Source: Otis tarda (lineage: Eukaryota > Chordata > Aves > Otidiformes > Otididae). Taken from it: 64,000 bases of DNA. The position numbers and the translations under genes are program-made. Below the pieces are notes generated by a model. The model was not told where the DNA came from. It did not search any database and was given only the letters and a program-made list of their open reading frames with translations. The stretch spans positions 8,400,501-8,464,500 of the forward strand of contig CM048575.1 in NCBI GenBank assembly GCA_026413225.1, written 5' to 3'. This document shows positions 61,789-64,000 of this stretch, piece after piece (the stretch's first letter is position 1; each line of letters starts with the position of its first letter).

Positions 61789-61913
61789 GGGTGTTAGGTG
61801 TTGGGAGAACGGATGATGGAAGCCCGTGGAGCGATGGTTTCTTACTGATGCTGGTCCCTGGGAGACCACTGATAAATGCACAAGGCAGGGCAGCAGTAAA
61901 AGCCCTCCCAACC
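61789..61913. repeat. Dispersed repeat copy B (125 bp, family unknown)
   Basis: Partner of 57846-57970, same length and orientation, 114 of 125 positions identical. Its flanks differ from those of copy A, so this is not a simple local segmental duplication of a longer unit. The nearby T-run (about 61668-61681) and the T-run at 61758 may or may not belong to the element. Confidence 0.85.
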
Positions 61914-63379
61914 ACATTGATGCTCCAAATAATGGTGCTGACAGCTGGCTTCCAGGTTTCCCCTCCTTCTCCTGAGCTGCCCTGTGAAGGCGTGCAAAGA
62001 AACAAAACTAAATCCTTTGCAAGGAGCTCCCTTGGGCTCCAAGGAGCCTGTAGAGCATCTGCTGTGCTCAGCAAGGCTCCAGTGCAACCTGCCAAAACAG
62101 AGCAGGCAGATCTACTCCCCTCTCCCTTGTGATGCAGCTACAGGGCAGGGAAGGGAGAGCAGCTGTGCAGAGCACTCCGTGCTCCTCGAGCAGCTGCTCC
62201 GCAGGAAACTGTACGTGGTGGCAGGGATATGGTGCCTGTACCTCTCTCTTGCGCAGGCTGAACTGGTCCTGCCTGCAAACCACAGAGGATGGTTCAAAGG
62301 ACACATTTCAAAACCAAGTAATCAAGATGCAAATTTGTCTCCAAGGGTGGTTACGTTCAAGGTCCACTGAGCAGCCACCAGACAGCTAAAGGCACAAGGC
62401 TTACTTTTCAGTTTTATTTTGACTAGATAAAAACCTGCAGCTCTTGTGGAGGTGTAGGGAAAGGTAAGGGTAGGATGATCACTAGCCTTGGGCATAGCTG
62501 GGCTGATAACAGCTCCCCAATCCTGCTCCTACAGCTGCTCTGCTGCCTGCTTTTTATTGCTTATAGTGCTTTTCATAGGAAAATGACAGCAAAACTGAAT
62601 GGTTCAAAATGTGGGGCCCTGCAATGTGTTCCTGCTAGATGCAGCAATCAGATCAGGTATTTCTTTCCTGTGCTGTTGGTTATTTACGAAGAAGGAGCAC
62701 GCTGAGCGCAGGAAGATGGAAACAGCAGATGATTTCTTTCCTTGTAGCTCCAGCTCCTTTCCAGCCTACAAAATGTTCTCTTTTAGCTCTTCCAAGTTTA
62801 GTCACATCAATAGCTGCAGTTTACCCTTTCCTGTAAGCCTCTTCCTGCTGCAGCTCCTCTATCTCATGCTCACAGCACCCAAAAACCATCTCTGGTGCCC
62901 TCCTCCACTCATCCAGCCCTGTTTATGAGCTGTTTCAGATGCCTTTGGTTTTGGGTGGTGGTCTTTTTTTCTCTTTTGTTGCTAATTCTGCAGAAGATTT
63001 TGGTGTTTTTTTTTTTTTTCTGGTTACATTAACAAGCAGAAACATTTCAGTTCTTCATCTTCACCCCAATCCAGCACTACCGTAGAGCTAGGGTGGCTGT
63101 CAAACTTGGTTAGCGCTTGTACAACATGTTGAAGTTTAAGGTGTGCGATGAGGATTTAAGTATTCGGGATTCACATGTGCCTCGTGGCAGTTGATTTTGG
63201 GCCCACAAAACCCAGGAAGGACCATTTTGGGTGCAGAAAGGTGGTTCCCAAACCAGTCCCAGCCCCTCTCTGCAGGCCCTGCTCCTGGTCAGGGACGAGC
63301 TGCCAGGCCCTTGGGACAAGGCAGCTCCTGGGGGCTTCGACCCCGCGGCACACGCCAAACCTCGGGCAGCACGCTGTGG

Positions 63380-64000
63380 GGTAAATCCGCCCCTCGGGAG
63401 CCCTCACAACTGATGAGGCGAAGGCGAAACCAGCACCAACGCAGCCCGCCCGAGCCCCTACACCACCCTGAGGCCAGCCTGCCCCCTCAGCCCCTATTTA
63501 AAGTAGCTGCCCCCGTCCGCCAATCGCAGCGGGGATGGGGCAATCCGCTCAGCCAATGGAAGGCTGGCTGGAAGAAAGGGGCGGGGCGAGCCGCTCCTCC
63601 AGCTCGAGCTGGGCAACTGTGGTAAACAAGCGGGCAGGTCTTCCGGCTTTCCTGACGTTTGGAAGAGCCAACGGGGCAAGGGCAAGCTCCACCAGTCAGC
63701 CAATAGTGAGCGAGGGCGGTCCGCAGCCCTGAGGAAGGGAGGCGAGCGTCACGGCGGGCAGGATCTGGTCTGCTGATTGGCTGGCGGCGCTCCCGCCTCT
63801 TCCCCCCCCGAGTGACCGTTGGCGGGCGGAGGGGCGGGGCGAGGGCTGCCGGCGCTGTCGCAGTGAGCAGCGGCGGCGGGCAGGAAGGCGGGGCGGGCAG
63901 GAGGTGGGGAGCGGAGGCCTCTGAGTAGCTGGGTGCAGTTGGGTGCTTCCCTCCTGGATGGTTGGGTGGGCAGGGGAAAGGAGCTGCCCGCTGCAGAGCG
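63380..64000 (+). promoter_or_regulatory. CpG-island promoter of the next gene (possibly MAN1C1)
   Basis: CpG density and GC content jump here after 19 kb of AT-richer DNA. Visible elements are CCAAT boxes at 63520, 63553 and 63700, an inverted one (ATTGG) at 63776, GC boxes at about 63578-63587 and 63831-63840, a TGACG half-site at 63653, and an E2F-like TTGGCGGG at 63829. The last ATTGG plus GC box would suit a start near 63850-63870, followed by a GC-rich, probably untranslated leader. Human gene order puts MAN1C1 downstream of LDLRAP1 on the same strand, but no coding sequence is present, so the identity is inference. A divergent leftward transcript is also possible. Confidence 0.65.

Larger units (their letters stand above)
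57971..63280. other. Gene-poor downstream flank, distal part
   Basis: AT-rich intergenic sequence carrying repeat copy B and several short tandem repeats. At about 59580-59720 an AT-rich block contains TTACACTATTATTACAATTT and related motifs without an assignable identity. No coding sequence is supported. Confidence 0.55.

Noticed and set aside
57787-61930. Shared minus-strand reading frame in the two 125-bp repeat copies
   Set aside because: Both copies are open over about 40 codons, but most of the 11 base differences change residues and there is no excess of silent changes, so there is no sign of protein constraint.
1-64000. CRISPR arrays, operons, phage or other prokaryotic systems
   Set aside because: The sequence is plainly vertebrate, with spliced exons and no regularly spaced repeats or dense coding.

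Overview
This is vertebrate nuclear DNA: coding sequence is split into short exons with consensus GT-AG junctions, a CpG-island promoter, long non-coding flanks and decayed ancient SINE fragments. The one gene I can reconstruct is LDLRAP1 (ARH), the phosphotyrosine-binding adaptor that links LDL-receptor-family tails to clathrin and AP-2. Its short introns (0.4-2.9 kb), the low density of young repeats and the divergence from the human protein suggest a bird, but I cannot name the species. That is inference.

Layout: bases 1-25,690 hold no gene I can support. They contain several ancient MIR/CORE-SINE-like relics, some microsatellites and a few AT-rich patches that may be conserved regulatory elements. 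About 25,690-27,200 is a CpG island holding the LDLRAP1 promoter and exon 1. The nine coding exons run on the plus strand from the ATG at 26,257 to the TGA at 42,365. Together they make 924 nt, or 307 residues, against 308 in human from memory. The 3' UTR probably ends near 44,290, after an AATAAA at 44,268. From there to about 63,300 is again without a recognisable gene; it holds a pair of 125-bp dispersed repeat copies (57,846 and 61,789), short tandem repeats and AT-rich DNA. The last ~500 bases are a second CpG island with four CCAAT/ATTGG boxes and several GC boxes, apparently the promoter of the next gene. By human gene order (MACO1-LDLRAP1-MAN1C1, from memory) that gene could be MAN1C1, but no coding sequence of it is visible.

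The encoded protein has the full expected architecture: PTB domain, a clathrin box (LLDLE, residues 211-215) and an AP-2 beta-appendage helix motif (about residues 251-265) split by the exon 8/9 junction. I found no bacterial-type system, CRISPR array, intact mobile element or confidently novel gene. The most unusual features are a triple NAG acceptor at exon 7, a weak donor after exon 4, a strongly strand-biased polypyrimidine tract at the start of intron 1, the unidentified 125-bp repeat pair, and the CCAAT-rich promoter at the right edge.
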